A stretch of DNA of 36,365 nucleotides from Alphaproteobacteria bacterium (GTDB lineage Bacteria > Pseudomonadota > Alphaproteobacteria > Paracaedibacterales > CAIOTO01): the NCBI GenBank assembly GCA_947490395.1, contig CANLGW010000006.1:1-36365 (forward strand). Reading direction: 5' to 3'. The notes under the pieces were generated by a model. The model had not been told where the DNA came from. It made no database searches and saw nothing but the letters and a program-made list of their open reading frames with translations. The position numbers were made by a program, and so were the translations under genes. The stretch's first letter is position 1. Every line of letters begins with the position of its first letter. Positions 1 through 10,518 of the stretch are shown here, in pieces.

Positions 1-20
1 TTTTCACCTGTCTGGATGTT

Positions 21-437
21 ATGGTCAATGATATTTTCCCGCAAATTAAGAGATTCATGTATCCCTGTTTTACAAGAATTTTAGACCCAATTCATGTCTC
101 ATTTTTAATTGTCACTGAGTGTCAAAGTAATTGTCGTTACACAAAAGCAATAAAAAATGACAAAAGTAGCCCAAAACCACATGAAAATATGTGCTACTTC
201 CTCGGTGGAATTCTTTATATAGCGCCCAAGAATTGGACATTGTGGCTAAATGAACAACATTATTCAAACGAGACAACAATTCCAGGCGTATCAGTTTTAA
301 ATGTAACACGTGATAGCGTTGAACTCAAAGAGAGCACATCAAAATCACGAACAGGTGTTATTTTAAAAATCAATCAGACCTTTTGCGCGCATATCAACTA
401 TGCCCTTTCAGGCGATCAACGGCATACATTGCCATAA
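21..437 (+). CDS. hypothetical protein; C-terminal part looks genuinely coding (GGILYIAPKNWTLWLNEQ...ILKINQTF)
   Basis: Open frame with a compact beta-rich pattern at the C-terminus; N-terminal boundary uncertain and may extend past the window edge or start later. Confidence 0.4.
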   Translation: MVNDIFPQIKRFMYPCFTRILDPIHVSFLIVTECQSNCRYTKAIKNDKSSPKPHENMCYFLGGILYIAPKNWTLWLNEQHYSNETTIPGVSVLNVTRDSVELKESTSKSRTGVILKINQTFCAHINYALSGDQRHTLP

Positions 438-453
438 TGGGATCACTACTTCA

Positions 454-777
454 TTACACAATAACATCTATAATACAGCCCTTTCGCCTTTGCTTCATCA
501 AACGATAGCTTGAAAAATCAATCACCATTGAATTTTCATCTGACATCACATCCTCTATCAACAAAGACGATATATCATCAACAACAGGCGAACATGATGC
601 AATCTCGTTCGGCACGACATTAGGCACCACCCATTGCTTGCCATCACGATCATATTGGCTGCTTTTTAACTTCACGTCGGCATGAACGACAGGTATTTGT
701 CGCGCTGAAAACGTTGATTTTAAATTCTTTCGTGTTACTGGTGCAATCAGCGGCGTCGGAAAAATAACGGTAAACAT
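454..777 (-). CDS. small hypothetical protein (107 aa), start MFTVIFPTPLI
   Basis: Internal ATG at 777 is preceded by a strong SD (GGAGGATGGCTT-ATG on the minus strand), preferred over the longer ORF starting at 858. Confidence 0.55.
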   Translation of the reverse strand: MFTVIFPTPLIAPVTRKNLKSTFSARQIPVVHADVKLKSSQYDRDGKQWVVPNVVPNEIASCSPVVDDISSLLIEDVMSDENSMVIDFSSYRLMKQRRKGCIIDVIV

Positions 778-1047
778 AAGCCATCCTCCTTTTTTAATAT
801 TTTCCACATAGCAGAAGTACTTATTAAGTACATATAGATTAATATTATTAAAAATCAACTGTTATTAATATTATAATTAATATATTATTAATAACTATAC
901 ATTATAATTATTTAAAATCACTCTAAATGATTAAGGTTAACACCAAAAATCATATTTTTTCATAAACCAATACGCAACGCATCTCGACATCTTCATAAAA
1001 TTCAGTCAGTATGTTTTCAACATGAAATTCAAAAAGGAAAATGACGT

Positions 1048-2088
1048 ATGAATAATGACAAAAACGATCGTTCAAAGGCCCTTGAAGCAGCACTCTCTCA
1101 AATTGAACGTGCCTTTGGCAAAGGTTCTGTTATGCGTTTGGGACAAAAAGGATGTGCTGTTGAGGCCGAAGTTATCTCCACAGGATCGCTTGGTTTAGAT
1201 ATTGCTCTTGGCATTGGTGGACTTCCCAAAGGTCGTGTCATTGAAATTTACGGACCTGAATCATCAGGTAAAACAACACTAGCTCTCCATGTAGTGGCTG
1301 AAGCACAGAAAAAGGGAGGATCTTGCGCTTTCGTTGACGCAGAACATGCCCTTGACCCTGCCTATGCCCGTAAACTTGGTGTAAATTTGGACGAATTAAT
1401 TATTTCTCAACCAGACACAGGTGAACAAGCGCTTGAAATCGCTGACACTCTTGTTCGCAGCGGTGGTATTGACGTTCTCGTCATCGATAGCGTCGCAGCG
1501 CTGGTGCCAAAAGCTGAACTTGAAGGCGAAATGGGTGATTCACACATGGGTCTTCAGGCGCGTTTAATGAGCCAAGCCCTTCGTAAGCTAACAGGATCAA
1601 TTTCGAAAACAAACTGTATGGTTATTTTTATCAACCAAATTCGTCAAAAAATTGGTGTTATGTTTGGCAACCCTGAAACGACCACAGGTGGTAATGCTTT
1701 AAAATTTTATGCATCTATCCGTCTTGATATTCGCCGTATTGGCGCCCTTAAAGATAAAGATCTAATTGTTGGCAACCAGACACGTGTCAAAGTTGTAAAA
1801 AACAAGATGGCACCACCATTCAAAGTCGTTGATTTTGATATTATGTATGGTGAAGGTGTTTCAAAAGCCGGCGAACTCATTGATCTAGGCGTTAAAGCGA
1901 ACGTTATTGATAAAGCAGGATCATGGTATTCATACGGTACACAGCGAATTGGGCAAGGGCGTGAAGCCACTCGGGTTTTCCTTAAAGAAAATCCTGCAAT
2001 CGCAGATACCATTGAAAAAGCGATTCGCGATAATTCTGGGAATGTTGCTGAATCAATGATATCAGCAAATGAAACATCCTCTGATTAA
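1048..2088 (+). CDS. recA: recombinase RecA
   Basis: Walker [98 protein letters not shown] upstream. Confidence 0.98.
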   Translation: MNNDKNDRSKALEAALSQIERAFGKGSVMRLGQKGCAVEAEVISTGSLGLDIALGIGGLPKGRVIEIYGPESSGKTTLALHVVAEAQKKGGSCAFVDAEHALDPAYARKLGVNLDELIISQPDTGEQALEIADTLVRSGGIDVLVIDSVAALVPKAELEGEMGDSHMGLQARLMSQALRKLTGSISKTNCMVIFINQIRQKIGVMFGNPETTTGGNALKFYASIRLDIRRIGALKDKDLIVGNQTRVKVVKNKMAPPFKVVDFDIMYGEGVSKAGELIDLGVKANVIDKAGSWYSYGTQRIGQGREATRVFLKENPAIADTIEKAIRDNSGNVAESMISANETSSD

Positions 2089-2131
2089 GTCTTAACTCAA
2101 ATAAAAAGTTTATCAATCAAACGGCTTTATA

Positions 2132-2617
2132 ATGTCACCTCAAATCACGATGTCCACCCCTCTCATTTGGATCTTAAATGGTCCAAATTTAAATATGCTT
2201 GGCATGCGCCAGCCAGATCTTTATGGCACGACTACCTTACCGTCCATTGAAGAGAATTGCCACCTTCACGCAGAGGCACGTGGTGTTGCTGTTGACTTTC
2301 GCCAAACCAATCATGAAGGTGTACTCATTGATTGGGTGCAAAAAGCAAGTAATAGAACTGGTGATCAGAAGGTTCAAGGCCTTATCATTAATGCCGCTGG
2401 TTATACGCATACGTCAGTTGCACTAATGGATGCACTGCTTATGCTAGATATCCCTATTATTGATGTTCACTTAACCAATATTTTTTCACGTGAATCATAC
2501 CGCACAACATCATTAATTGCATCGACAGCGCTCGGCGTTATTGCAGGATTTGGTCAAAACGGCTATATCTTGGCTATCGATGCTCTTATTCCACACGTAA
2601 AACAAAAAATAATTTAG
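2132..2617 (+). CDS. aroQ: 3-dehydroquinate dehydratase, type II
   Basis: ILNGPNLNMLGMRQPDLYG, RQTNHEGVLIDWVQ, INAAGYTHTSVALMDAL, DVHLTNIFSRESYR; start may be the in-frame ATG at 2150. Confidence 0.94.
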   Translation: MSPQITMSTPLIWILNGPNLNMLGMRQPDLYGTTTLPSIEENCHLHAEARGVAVDFRQTNHEGVLIDWVQKASNRTGDQKVQGLIINAAGYTHTSVALMDALLMLDIPIIDVHLTNIFSRESYRTTSLIASTALGVIAGFGQNGYILAIDALIPHVKQKII

Positions 2618-2626
2618 GATAAAAAA

Positions 2627-3088
2627 ATGACACAAATGAATTTTAATGGCGATGCCGTTCGTAAATTAGCAGAAATACTTGTTGATACAGATTTAACTGA
2701 AATTGAATATGAAGAAAATGGCAGCCGTATTTATGTGGCACGTCGCCCTGCAGCAGTGACCCACGTTGCTGCCCCGATAACACCCGTAGCCACAGCCCAT
2801 GCTCATACAACGATCATCGATCAAAAACCAGTAAAGGCTGATTTCCATAATCACCCTGGCACGCTAAAATCACCAATGGTTGGCACGGCCTACCTTGCGC
2901 CCGAACCAGGTGCTGCACCATTTATGAAAATTGGAGATAAAGTTACAGTTGGTCAAACAGTACTTATTGTTGAAGCCATGAAAGTAATGAATCCCATCAA
3001 AACCACTGTTGCTGGTACAATTACTCACATATTGGTAAGCGATGCAACACCTGTTGAATACGATCAACCCTTATTGGTCATTGAATAA
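2627..3088 (+). CDS. accB: acetyl-CoA carboxylase biotin carboxyl carrier protein
   Basis: C-terminal biotinyl domain with VEAMKVMN; stop overlaps accC start (TAATG). Confidence 0.95.
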   Translation: MTQMNFNGDAVRKLAEILVDTDLTEIEYEENGSRIYVARRPAAVTHVAAPITPVATAHAHTTIIDQKPVKADFHNHPGTLKSPMVGTAYLAPEPGAAPFMKIGDKVTVGQTVLIVEAMKVMNPIKTTVAGTITHILVSDATPVEYDQPLLVIE

Positions 3089-4446
3089 TGCCTTTATTCT
3101 CAAAAATATTAATCGCCAATCGTGGCGAAATTGCCTTGCGCGTACTACGTGCTTGTCAAGAAATGGGCATTCGAACTGTTGCTGTTCACTCAACTGCTGA
3201 TGCTGATTTAATGCATGTACGCCTTGCCGATGAGAGCGTTTGCATAGGGCCTGCTGCTGCCAAAGATAGCTACCTTAAAATGTCAGCAATTATCAGTGCA
3301 GCTGATATAACGGGCGCAGATGCGATACACCCTGGCTTTGGCTTTCTATCAGAAAATGCCACGTTTGCCTCCATGATTGAAGAACACGGCATAACCTTTA
3401 TCGGCCCTCGCCCCGAACATATAAACATGATGGGTGACAAAATCACGGCAAAGAAAACCATGATTGATCTTGGAGTTCCTGTCGTGCCTGGTTCAGATGG
3501 TGCTGTAGAATCAGATGAAGAAGCCCTTGATGCAGCGGTACGTATTGGCTATCCAGTTCTTATCAAAGCCACATCAGGCGGTGGTGGTAAGGGCATGAAA
3601 GTTGCGTTTAACAAGGATGAACTTGTTCAGGCATTTCGTATGGCACGCAGTGAAGCCAAAGCAAACTTTGGCAATGAACAAGTATATATGGAGCGATACT
3701 TAAGACGCCCACGGCACATTGAAATTCAAGTACTCGCAGACCAGCATGGCAATGTTGTGCATTTAGGCGAACGCGATTGCTCCCTTCAACGGCGTCATCA
3801 AAAAGTATTTGAAGAAGCACCATCACCAGCCCTTCCCGTTGATTTACGCAATAAACTAGGCGATTCCGTTGTAGACGCCCTTAAAGAAATGGGTTATCGC
3901 GGCGTTGGTACACTTGAATTCTTGTATGAAGATGGTGAATTTTTCTTTATGGAAATGAACACGCGCATTCAGGTTGAACACCCTGTTACCGAAATGATCA
4001 CAGGTATTGACCTTATTAAAGAACAAATCCGTGTCGCCGCAGGGCAACCGTTAGGCTACACCCAAAAAGATATCACCTTTAAGGGGCACGCCATTGAGTG
4101 TCGTATCAATGCTGAAGACCCAAAAACATTTATCCCATCACCTGGAAAAATTGTACGCTATCATACGCCTGGGGGCTTTGGCATTCGTGTTGACAGTCAT
4201 ATTTATCAAGGATACACCGTGCCACCGCATTATGATAGTATGGTTGCTAAGCTGATTGCATATGGGCACACACGTGAAGAATGCCTGAGCCGACTGGAGC
4301 GCGCCTTAAAAGAATATGTGATTGATGGCATTAAAACCACAATCCCCCTTCATCAGAAATTGATCAAGAACCCTGATATTATAGAAGGTCGCTATGACAT
4401 TCACTGGCTTGAGAAGAATCTACGTGAAGAAGATGAAATCAAATAA
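3088..4446 (+). CDS. accC: acetyl-CoA carboxylase, biotin carboxylase subunit
   Basis: [53 protein letters not shown]. Confidence 0.97.
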   Translation: MPLFSKILIANRGEIALRVLRACQEMGIRTVAVHSTADADLMHVRLADESVCIGPAAAKDSYLKMSAIISAADITGADAIHPGFGFLSENATFASMIEEHGITFIGPRPEHINMMGDKITAKKTMIDLGVPVVPGSDGAVESDEEALDAAVRIGYPVLIKATSGGGGKGMKVAFNKDELVQAFRMARSEAKANFGNEQVYMERYLRRPRHIEIQVLADQHGNVVHLGERDCSLQRRHQKVFEEAPSPALPVDLRNKLGDSVVDALKEMGYRGVGTLEFLYEDGEFFFMEMNTRIQVEHPVTEMITGIDLIKEQIRVAAGQPLGYTQKDITFKGHAIECRINAEDPKTFIPSPGKIVRYHTPGGFGIRVDSHIYQGYTVPPHYDSMVAKLIAYGHTREECLSRLERALKEYVIDGIKTTIPLHQKLIKNPDIIEGRYDIHWLEKNLREEDEIK

Positions 4447-4495
4447 CAACGAATGATGTAGCTGAATTATAAAATTCTTTAAATAATAAAAGAAA

Positions 4496-4518
4496 GGGAG
4501 TGTTCATTGAACACTCCC
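4496..4518 (-). terminator. inverted repeat GGGAGTGTTCATTGAACACTCCC, probable terminator between converging genes
   Basis: 11-bp near-perfect arms; followed on the minus strand by TTTCTTTTATTATTT. Confidence 0.65.
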
Positions 4519-4612
4519 TCCAATACTCCCAACTTTTTCTAAATCATGCACATCATCTTTTCTCATTAATTCATAAAAGCAGTTTAATATGAATCTAACG
4601 TGAAAAGCATAT

Positions 4613-4906
4613 TTAGCTATGCCCTCTCAAAGGAATATCGGCTAAAGAACCTTTCAATACACCAGCATTACGAGAAACCGTTATTTCAACGTTTTTAATC
4701 TCGTTTTCCAACGATGTCACACGACTATCTAAACCTGTTGAAAGACTTGTTACTTTCTCTTCTAATTTCTCCAATTTTCCCTCCATAATCAATTGATTTT
4801 TAGCCTCACTTTCACGCCCTTTCCATTTTTCAACTAAAATAGGACCCAAAAATCCACCAAAAATACCAATCACAACTGGAATAATAACACTTTTAAAATT
4901 AAACAT
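4613..4906 (-). CDS. small membrane-anchored coiled-coil protein
   Basis: N-terminal hydrophobic segment (VIIPVVIGIFGGFLGPILV) then heptad-like KLEKLEEKVTSLSTGLDSRVTSLENEIKNVEI; SD-like AGAGAGAAAAAAT upstream. Confidence 0.6.
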   Translation of the reverse strand: MFNFKSVIIPVVIGIFGGFLGPILVEKWKGRESEAKNQLIMEGKLEKLEEKVTSLSTGLDSRVTSLENEIKNVEITVSRNAGVLKGSLADIPLRGHS

Positions 4907-5028
4907 ATTTTTTCTCTCTCTAAAAATTTATCATAACCGTTACTTAATAAATAAAAAATACGCTGTATTAATCAAATTTATCCTTTATCTCATAGCCTTT
5001 TTCTTTAACTTTATGAACAAGCGCTTCA

Positions 5029-5232
5029 CTATGTTCTTACCATCGTTCTGGAAAAGAATTGATCAGAATTACGTGGTTCTTCATCAGGATTAAAATCAGA
5101 CAACACAACAAGCGAGCTCGCATCAAGTGGAAGTTGTGATTCAGCTTCATATTGAGGCTTTGTATTTTCCACGCAATCACAAGCAGATACGAATAAACTA
5201 AGAGCTAATACAACATAGATTAACTTTTTCAT
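5029..5232 (-). CDS. small putative lipoprotein
   Basis: MKKLIYVVLALSLFVSAC lipobox-like signal; SD AAGGAGGGTCGTA upstream. Confidence 0.6.
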   Translation of the reverse strand: MKKLIYVVLALSLFVSACDCVENTKPQYEAESQLPLDASSLVVLSDFNPDEEPRNSDQFFSRTMVRT

Positions 5233-5944
5233 TACGACCCTCCTTAATTAAATTTACAAAAAAATTAGTACAATTTAATTCTAATAGTACTTTGTTTAGT
5301 TTTTTGATTTTAGTAAAAAATCTATTCTGTGATATAAACACATTGATCATTCCTCCATGATAATCATAATTAGAAAATGGCATTTTATAACTTATAAATA
5401 TATTATATTTTTATTAAAAATAATTTTATGTAAATATTTATTAATTTAAAAACACTTATTTATCAAACTGATTTTTCTCCTTCTTTTGAGAATTATGGTT
5501 ATAATCAATTAGTATGTCAACGAAAAATGAAACAGAGTATTTCTCTAAAATTATTATTCATTTATATTTATATAATAAAAATATTTCATAAACTGAAATT
5601 TTTATTCTTAAATAATAGTTTTAAATATTAAATTAAAGAATGCGCAAATTTTACTAAATTCCACCATTGATTGAAAAAAGATCATTTCTTCATATTTTTT
5701 AGTGGTATAAAACGAAAATTCAATTAATTATAGCCATTCAGTGTTTTCTCTTGTGCTGTGTTTGCACGCTCTTTCAGTAACATCAATAAAGAGTATCCTC
5801 ATCCATCACTGAATAAGGCTCATTAAAAAGTCTTTGATACTGTCTTCGCAATATCAAAGCCTATTATGATAACGTTTGGTCGATGGAATTTTGTAAAAGA
5901 GCATGAAGCATAGCGAGCCAAATATAATTTGAATATAAACGAGT

Positions 5945-6030
5945 CGTCATCATAAGCCGCATGAGAAACGTAATGACCCAGAAAAATAACCACTAAATGG
6001 CCACACAGCCCTTCGAGATTCGCCAACGAC
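5945..6030. repeat. degraded dispersed palindromic repeat, copy A
   Basis: CGTCAT ... CCCAGAAAAATAACCACT ... ACGAC, same architecture as 14501-14585 and 24707-24809. Confidence 0.4.
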
Positions 6031-6103
6031 AAAAGCCGCAACCAAATTAAAGTTTAACAGCTATAGTTATTGCCTATCTTATTACCGTAAATCATTTCAT
6101 AGA

Positions 6104-7333
6104 TCAGTCAAAAACTTCTTGCAATTGCGGATGTTCACGTAAAAACGCATTTGCCTCTGTTGCCTTGCATTTTAAAAGCTCTTTAAATAATTCTTCCTGT
6201 TCTTCTGTTGGCATTGACAAAACAATTTCAAATAACCGCTCTAAACGCGCTAATCGCGTGGGATTAATTTGCACAGAAAGTCCACCATAGGTTGCTGGCG
6301 CTCGGCTTCCCAAAAGGACTTCCCATTTTTGTCCGCCTGTAGAAGATTTATTCAATGTCGCATCTTTAATTCCACTTGTAATATCATGTGATTTTCCACC
6401 TGTTAAAAATGGGCTTGAACGTCCAGGCGCTGTACTTTCCACCCCCATAAGCAAAGAATCAAAATTTTTAAAATGATCTCTCCTTATATATACATGCCCT
6501 AACTGGTACTCACCCTTACTAACATCACTATTCTCTTCATAGCTTTGACCTTCAGGGCCAATTATATCGCCTGCTGGATTAATATTTCCAACGCCACCAA
6601 GGGGGACATTAACACCATGGTGACTTGCGCCTATACCTGCCATTAACTTATCTTCGACCAATTTTCCATCCTTTTCATGCACGCCATGCGATGCAAACAT
6701 TCTCCCAAAATCAATACTTGACCTTATATTCTGATCTCCGCTTAAAAGTAAATTATACATCTTAATATTATTTATATTTTTAAGCATAACAAGCATCCTT
6801 TGACCGTGACTTAAGGCAGAGGCAAGTGGATATGAAAAAGGAGACCATGCTTGATAATTAGCATCATCCTGCGATTTTGCAGATGCATTATTTCTAGTAA
6901 CATACATGATGGGACTAAATGCTAACATTAGAATCCATCTTTTAATAAAACTCTGTGTATTATGAAGTTGATCAAGATGTTTCTTTTTAAGTGTTTTAGC
7001 ACTAACTTTTCCATCCCTTGGCTGTGTAAACATTGCATTATACCAAAGAATCGCATCCGTTCTAAATTGAGCCCTTATAACAGACTCAGAATAGTTACAA
7101 CGCTCATTCATTTCTTGTTCCCAGGTATTTTGGGTTACCAACCAATCTTCATCGCGAAATTCCCCAAGAAAAACTTTTCCATACTCTTCAACATCAGGGA
7201 ATGTCTCTGCTGAACACTTTTTACTTTTTACCTTTGTCGTATTATTAATTAACTCTCTTTGGGCGCCTGCAAGAACAACATCACTCAGAAATACGAGAAA
7301 CACAAACCATGAATATAATACGATACGTAACAT
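6104..7333 (-). CDS. secreted protein of unknown function (409 aa)
   Basis: N-terminal signal peptide MLRIVLYSWFVFLVFLSDVVLAGAQ; long ORF; no family recognised. Confidence 0.75.
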   Translation of the reverse strand: MLRIVLYSWFVFLVFLSDVVLAGAQRELINNTTKVKSKKCSAETFPDVEEYGKVFLGEFRDEDWLVTQNTWEQEMNERCNYSESVIRAQFRTDAILWYNAMFTQPRDGKVSAKTLKKKHLDQLHNTQSFIKRWILMLAFSPIMYVTRNNASAKSQDDANYQAWSPFSYPLASALSHGQRMLVMLKNINNIKMYNLLLSGDQNIRSSIDFGRMFASHGVHEKDGKLVEDKLMAGIGASHHGVNVPLGGVGNINPAGDIIGPEGQSYEENSDVSKGEYQLGHVYIRRDHFKNFDSLLMGVESTAPGRSSPFLTGGKSHDITSGIKDATLNKSSTGGQKWEVLLGSRAPATYGGLSVQINPTRLARLERLFEIVLSMPTEEQEELFKELLKCKATEANAFLREHPQLQEVFD

Positions 7334-7530
7334 TATTTTTTAACCCCATCAAAAGGAAAGTCATAAGACTAATATAATGCTTAGAAATTAACAGAATATT
7401 AACATTGTATTGCGCATTAAAAATAAAAATATAACTCATTAACACTATATTAATAATTATTATTTATAATTACTTAGTGAATAAATTAAATATATATGTA
7501 TTCAATTTAAAAAATGAAAGGATATGAATT

Positions 7531-7758
7531 ATGTTAAAAAGTATCGCATGCGCAGGATTCGTCTTCAGCATGATGACAAGTGTTTTTGCTGAGCCAAAAG
7601 TGGGCGATGCCTGCACAACAGATCAAAATTGTCAATTACTTGCACTGCCTGGCCAAGCAATGCTTGCACAAACATTAAAGTGTAATGTGACAAGCCATAA
7701 ATGTGAATCGATCTCCCCAGCACTTGCGCCTCTACCAAACAACGATAATGATCATTAG
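7531..7758 (+). CDS. small secreted cysteine-containing protein (75 aa)
   Basis: Signal peptide MLKSIACAGFVFSMMTSVFA, mature part with four Cys (DACTTDQNC...LKCNVTSHKCE); SD AAAGGAT; own downstream terminator. Confidence 0.7.
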   Translation: MLKSIACAGFVFSMMTSVFAEPKVGDACTTDQNCQLLALPGQAMLAQTLKCNVTSHKCESISPALAPLPNNDNDH

Positions 7759-7809
7759 TTATTTCAGCCATCGCGATGAGTCAAATAAAGCATTTTCTCA
7801 AACGAGATA

Positions 7810-7837
7810 CCGCGGATCAGAGTCCGCGGGTCTTTTT
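7810..7837 (+). terminator. Rho-independent terminator
   Basis: CCGCGGA-TCAGAG-TCCGCGG followed by GTCTTTTT. Confidence 0.9.
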
Positions 7838-7841
7838 ATCA

Positions 7842-9611
7842 CTAGATAGCATTCATTTTAGTCATTGATTGCTTTTTCCATAACCTAGCATACACACCTT
7901 TGCTTGCTAGCAAATCTTGATGATGCCCCTGCTCCACCAAACACCCATGATCCAACACATAAATCCAGTCCGCATCCACAACCGTCGATAATCGATGTGC
8001 AATTAAAACTGTTGTTCGCCCTTTCATTAATAGTGCAAGTGCATCTTGAATCTGACGCTCCGAATCCGTATCGAGTGCTGATGTTGCCTCATCCAACAAT
8101 AAAATGGATGCATCTTTTAACATCGCACGGGCAATGGCAATACGTTGACGTTGCCCCCCCGAAAAATTCACCCCATTTTCACCAACAAAGGTATGATACC
8201 CTTCTGGTAAGCGTTCAATAAACTCATGTGCTGCCGCTGCTTTGGCTGCCTTTACCACATCACCCATTGACACATCGGATTCACTGTAGGCAATATTGTC
8301 AAAGATACTACGGTCAAAAAGGGCAATTTCTTGACTCACCAATGCAATTTGCTCACGAAGCGAAGGCAAGGACACATCTCTAATATCGTGCCCATCAATC
8401 ATAATTTGACCAGCTGCAAGATCATAAAAACGTGGAATAAGATTAATAATCGTTGATTTACCAGCACCGCTCGCCCCAACAAGAGCAATGGTTTGCCCTG
8501 CCTTCGCCTCAAACGATAAACCATTTAACACAAGTCGTTTATTCGTGTGATAAGCAAAAGATACATTTTTAAATTCAATATGCCCCTTAACCTTAGGCAG
8601 GATAATCGCCTTATCTTTATTTTGAATGGCAGGTGGCATATCCAATATTTCAAACACACGGTACGCCGCTGCCAACCCCTCTTGTAGACTTGCATTCAAA
8701 TTACTAAGACGCTTAATGGGTTCATAAATTAAAATCAACGCCAGGATAAACGATATTAAATCACCCGCCGTGCGTGTATGATGCATCACCTGCCATCCGC
8801 CATAAGCAATAACGGACACAACCGCAAAACCACCAAGTGTTTCAACAATTGGATGTGAGGCCGATCGAATACGTGTTGATTTATAAATCAAGGCAAAAAC
8901 ATGATCAATTTGTTGCTGGATACGGTTCGCCTCAACCTTTTCCATACCATAGGCTTTAACGACACGTATCCCCTGAAACACCTGTGTTAGTTGATTGGTT
9001 AGGGTTGCCTGTTGATCCTGGGTATGAAACGTTACTTTACGCATACGGCGCCCAATTTTTAAAATAGGCAAAATTGCCGTTGGGAAGACAACAAAAGCAA
9101 TGCATGTTAACGTAAAATCACGGTAAAACATGAGAACAACCAGACATATGAGCGTCAGCATATCTTTACCTAAACCGATCAACGTATTGGCCATGGCATT
9201 TCGCATCATATTCACATCGTTCGTAAAACGTGAAAGCAATTCTCCACTAGGAGTTGCATGAAAAAAGGCAAGATCAGCCTTCATCAAATGCTTAAATAAA
9301 CAATTTTGAATATCAGAAATAATGCGCTGCCCCACAAATGTCATGATGACCGCTTCTGCATACGACGCGGCTCCCTTCACGCCAAATGACAGCAGCACTC
9401 CAATACAGACAAGCACCAGGACATGCCCATCAGCCTTAATAAATACATCATCAATAACAGGCTTAATGAGCGCAGGAACGGCAGCCGTCGCCAAGGCCGC
9501 TAATACCATAAAGAGGAAGGCTAAAAGCAAACGCCTAACATAAGGCGCTATAAATTGATGCATTAAGCGTTTAACAAGCTTTCGCGTTCCGTATTCATTT
9601 TTCTTGTTCAT
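7842..9611 (-). CDS. ABC exporter, MsbA-type (TMD-NBD fusion)
   Basis: Walker A GASGAGKST, signature FSGGQRQRIAIARAML, Walker B ILLLDEATSALD; start MNKKNEYG at 9611 or the upstream MLLLAP at 9659. Confidence 0.92.
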   Translation of the reverse strand: MNKKNEYGTRKLVKRLMHQFIAPYVRRLLLAFLFMVLAALATAAVPALIKPVIDDVFIKADGHVLVLVCIGVLLSFGVKGAASYAEAVIMTFVGQRIISDIQNCLFKHLMKADLAFFHATPSGELLSRFTNDVNMMRNAMANTLIGLGKDMLTLICLVVLMFYRDFTLTCIAFVVFPTAILPILKIGRRMRKVTFHTQDQQATLTNQLTQVFQGIRVVKAYGMEKVEANRIQQQIDHVFALIYKSTRIRSASHPIVETLGGFAVVSVIAYGGWQVMHHTRTAGDLISFILALILIYEPIKRLSNLNASLQEGLAAAYRVFEILDMPPAIQNKDKAIILPKVKGHIEFKNVSFAYHTNKRLVLNGLSFEAKAGQTIALVGASGAGKSTIINLIPRFYDLAAGQIMIDGHDIRDVSLPSLREQIALVSQEIALFDRSIFDNIAYSESDVSMGDVVKAAKAAAAHEFIERLPEGYHTFVGENGVNFSGGQRQRIAIARAMLKDASILLLDEATSALDTDSERQIQDALALLMKGRTTVLIAHRLSTVVDADWIYVLDHGCLVEQGHHQDLLASKGVYARLWKKQSMTKMNAI

Positions 9612-9621
9612 TGAAAGGAGG

Positions 9622-10149
9622 TTACTCTTGTTTTGAGCTGTAGGCGCCAACAACAGCATCTAATTCAACCTGTGTACAAAATCCCAACTGAACAGGATGC
9701 CTTGGCTTAATTTGCGTTGAATTCCAGTGTGTCTTTGTTTTTACAGCACGAATCATTGGTTTGGTTGTCCCCAAAAGACGCGTTAATGCAAGCTCTGGAA
9801 TGTCTGGGTAAAATTTAATCATCCATGCAATTGCATCAGGGCGATCTTGCCGCTTCGACACAGGCGTATAACGTGTCTTTTTCTTTCCCAAAACTGAATC
9901 AGCACTAATAGCAGGACGAATCGAAAGACGTGCCTTAGGGTCTTTTTCACAGCGATGAATTTCTTCCAAATCAAGTTGTGATGAAGCAATCGGGTCAAAG
10001 CCAACAATACGAATCGAACCTTCATTATCAGCAAGCGCTTGTATTTCCAAGATATGAAGATGACAGAAACTAGAAATTTGCTCAAAACTAAGTGCTGTAT
10101 TCTCAATCAACCATACGGCCGTTGCCTTTGGCATTAACGGTGCTGTCAT
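9622..10149 (-). CDS. trcR: DUF1013 family cell-cycle transcriptional regulator TrcR-like
   Basis: MPKATAVWLIENTALSFEQISSFCHLHILEIQALADNE...DPIASSQLDLEEIHRCEKD...AIAWMIKFYPDIPELALTRLLGTTKPMI. Confidence 0.8.
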   Translation of the reverse strand: MTAPLMPKATAVWLIENTALSFEQISSFCHLHILEIQALADNEGSIRIVGFDPIASSQLDLEEIHRCEKDPKARLSIRPAISADSVLGKKKTRYTPVSKRQDRPDAIAWMIKFYPDIPELALTRLLGTTKPMIRAVKTKTHWNSTQIKPRHPVQLGFCTQVELDAVVGAYSSKQE

Positions 10150-10352
10150 TTCTGTCTCCTTTATTTATACATACCCTTACCAATCCCATTAATAGAATAT
10201 GGAATATGGACTTTTCCGTAGTATGCTTTGATCAAAACTAAAGTGCAAAGGTTTTTTTATAAAGTAGGTCATTCAATGAACCCAAGCGCTTGATTAAAAT
10301 CAGCTCATCATCACGCTTGAAATCAACGAAATTTTGCAATATGTTACATTAT

Positions 10353-10493
10353 GAGGCCTTTATATGACTTGATTTTTTAGAGAGAGTTTTAGGAAAATCG
10401 TAACAGAGCACTGCAGAATACATAATGTATTTGAGGAGCCCATGTAAGATTTGACGATAAAATCACCTAAAAGGGCAGTCATGCAAAGACCTC
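10353..10493. mobile_element. MITE-like element (141 bp) with imperfect terminal inverted repeats and 5-bp target duplication
   Basis: Left end GAGGCCTTTATATGACTTGATTTTTTAG; reverse complement of right end GAGGTCTTTGCATGACTGCCCTTTTAG; flanked by ATTAT at 10348-10352 and 10494-10498. Confidence 0.7.
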
Positions 10494-10518
10494 ATTATAA
10501 TATAAGAATCCTTCCATA

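Noticed and set aside
960-1047. Possible LexA box upstream of recA
   Set aside because: No clear alphaproteobacterial GTTC-N7-GTTC / GAAC-N7-GAAC match seen
2199-2426. 75-aa plus-strand ORF overlapping aroQ
   Set aside because: Alternative frame of aroQ, no supporting evidence
5823-6041. 72-aa minus-strand ORF
   Set aside because: Contains palindromic repeat copy A, no SD or recognisable protein features; treated as noncoding
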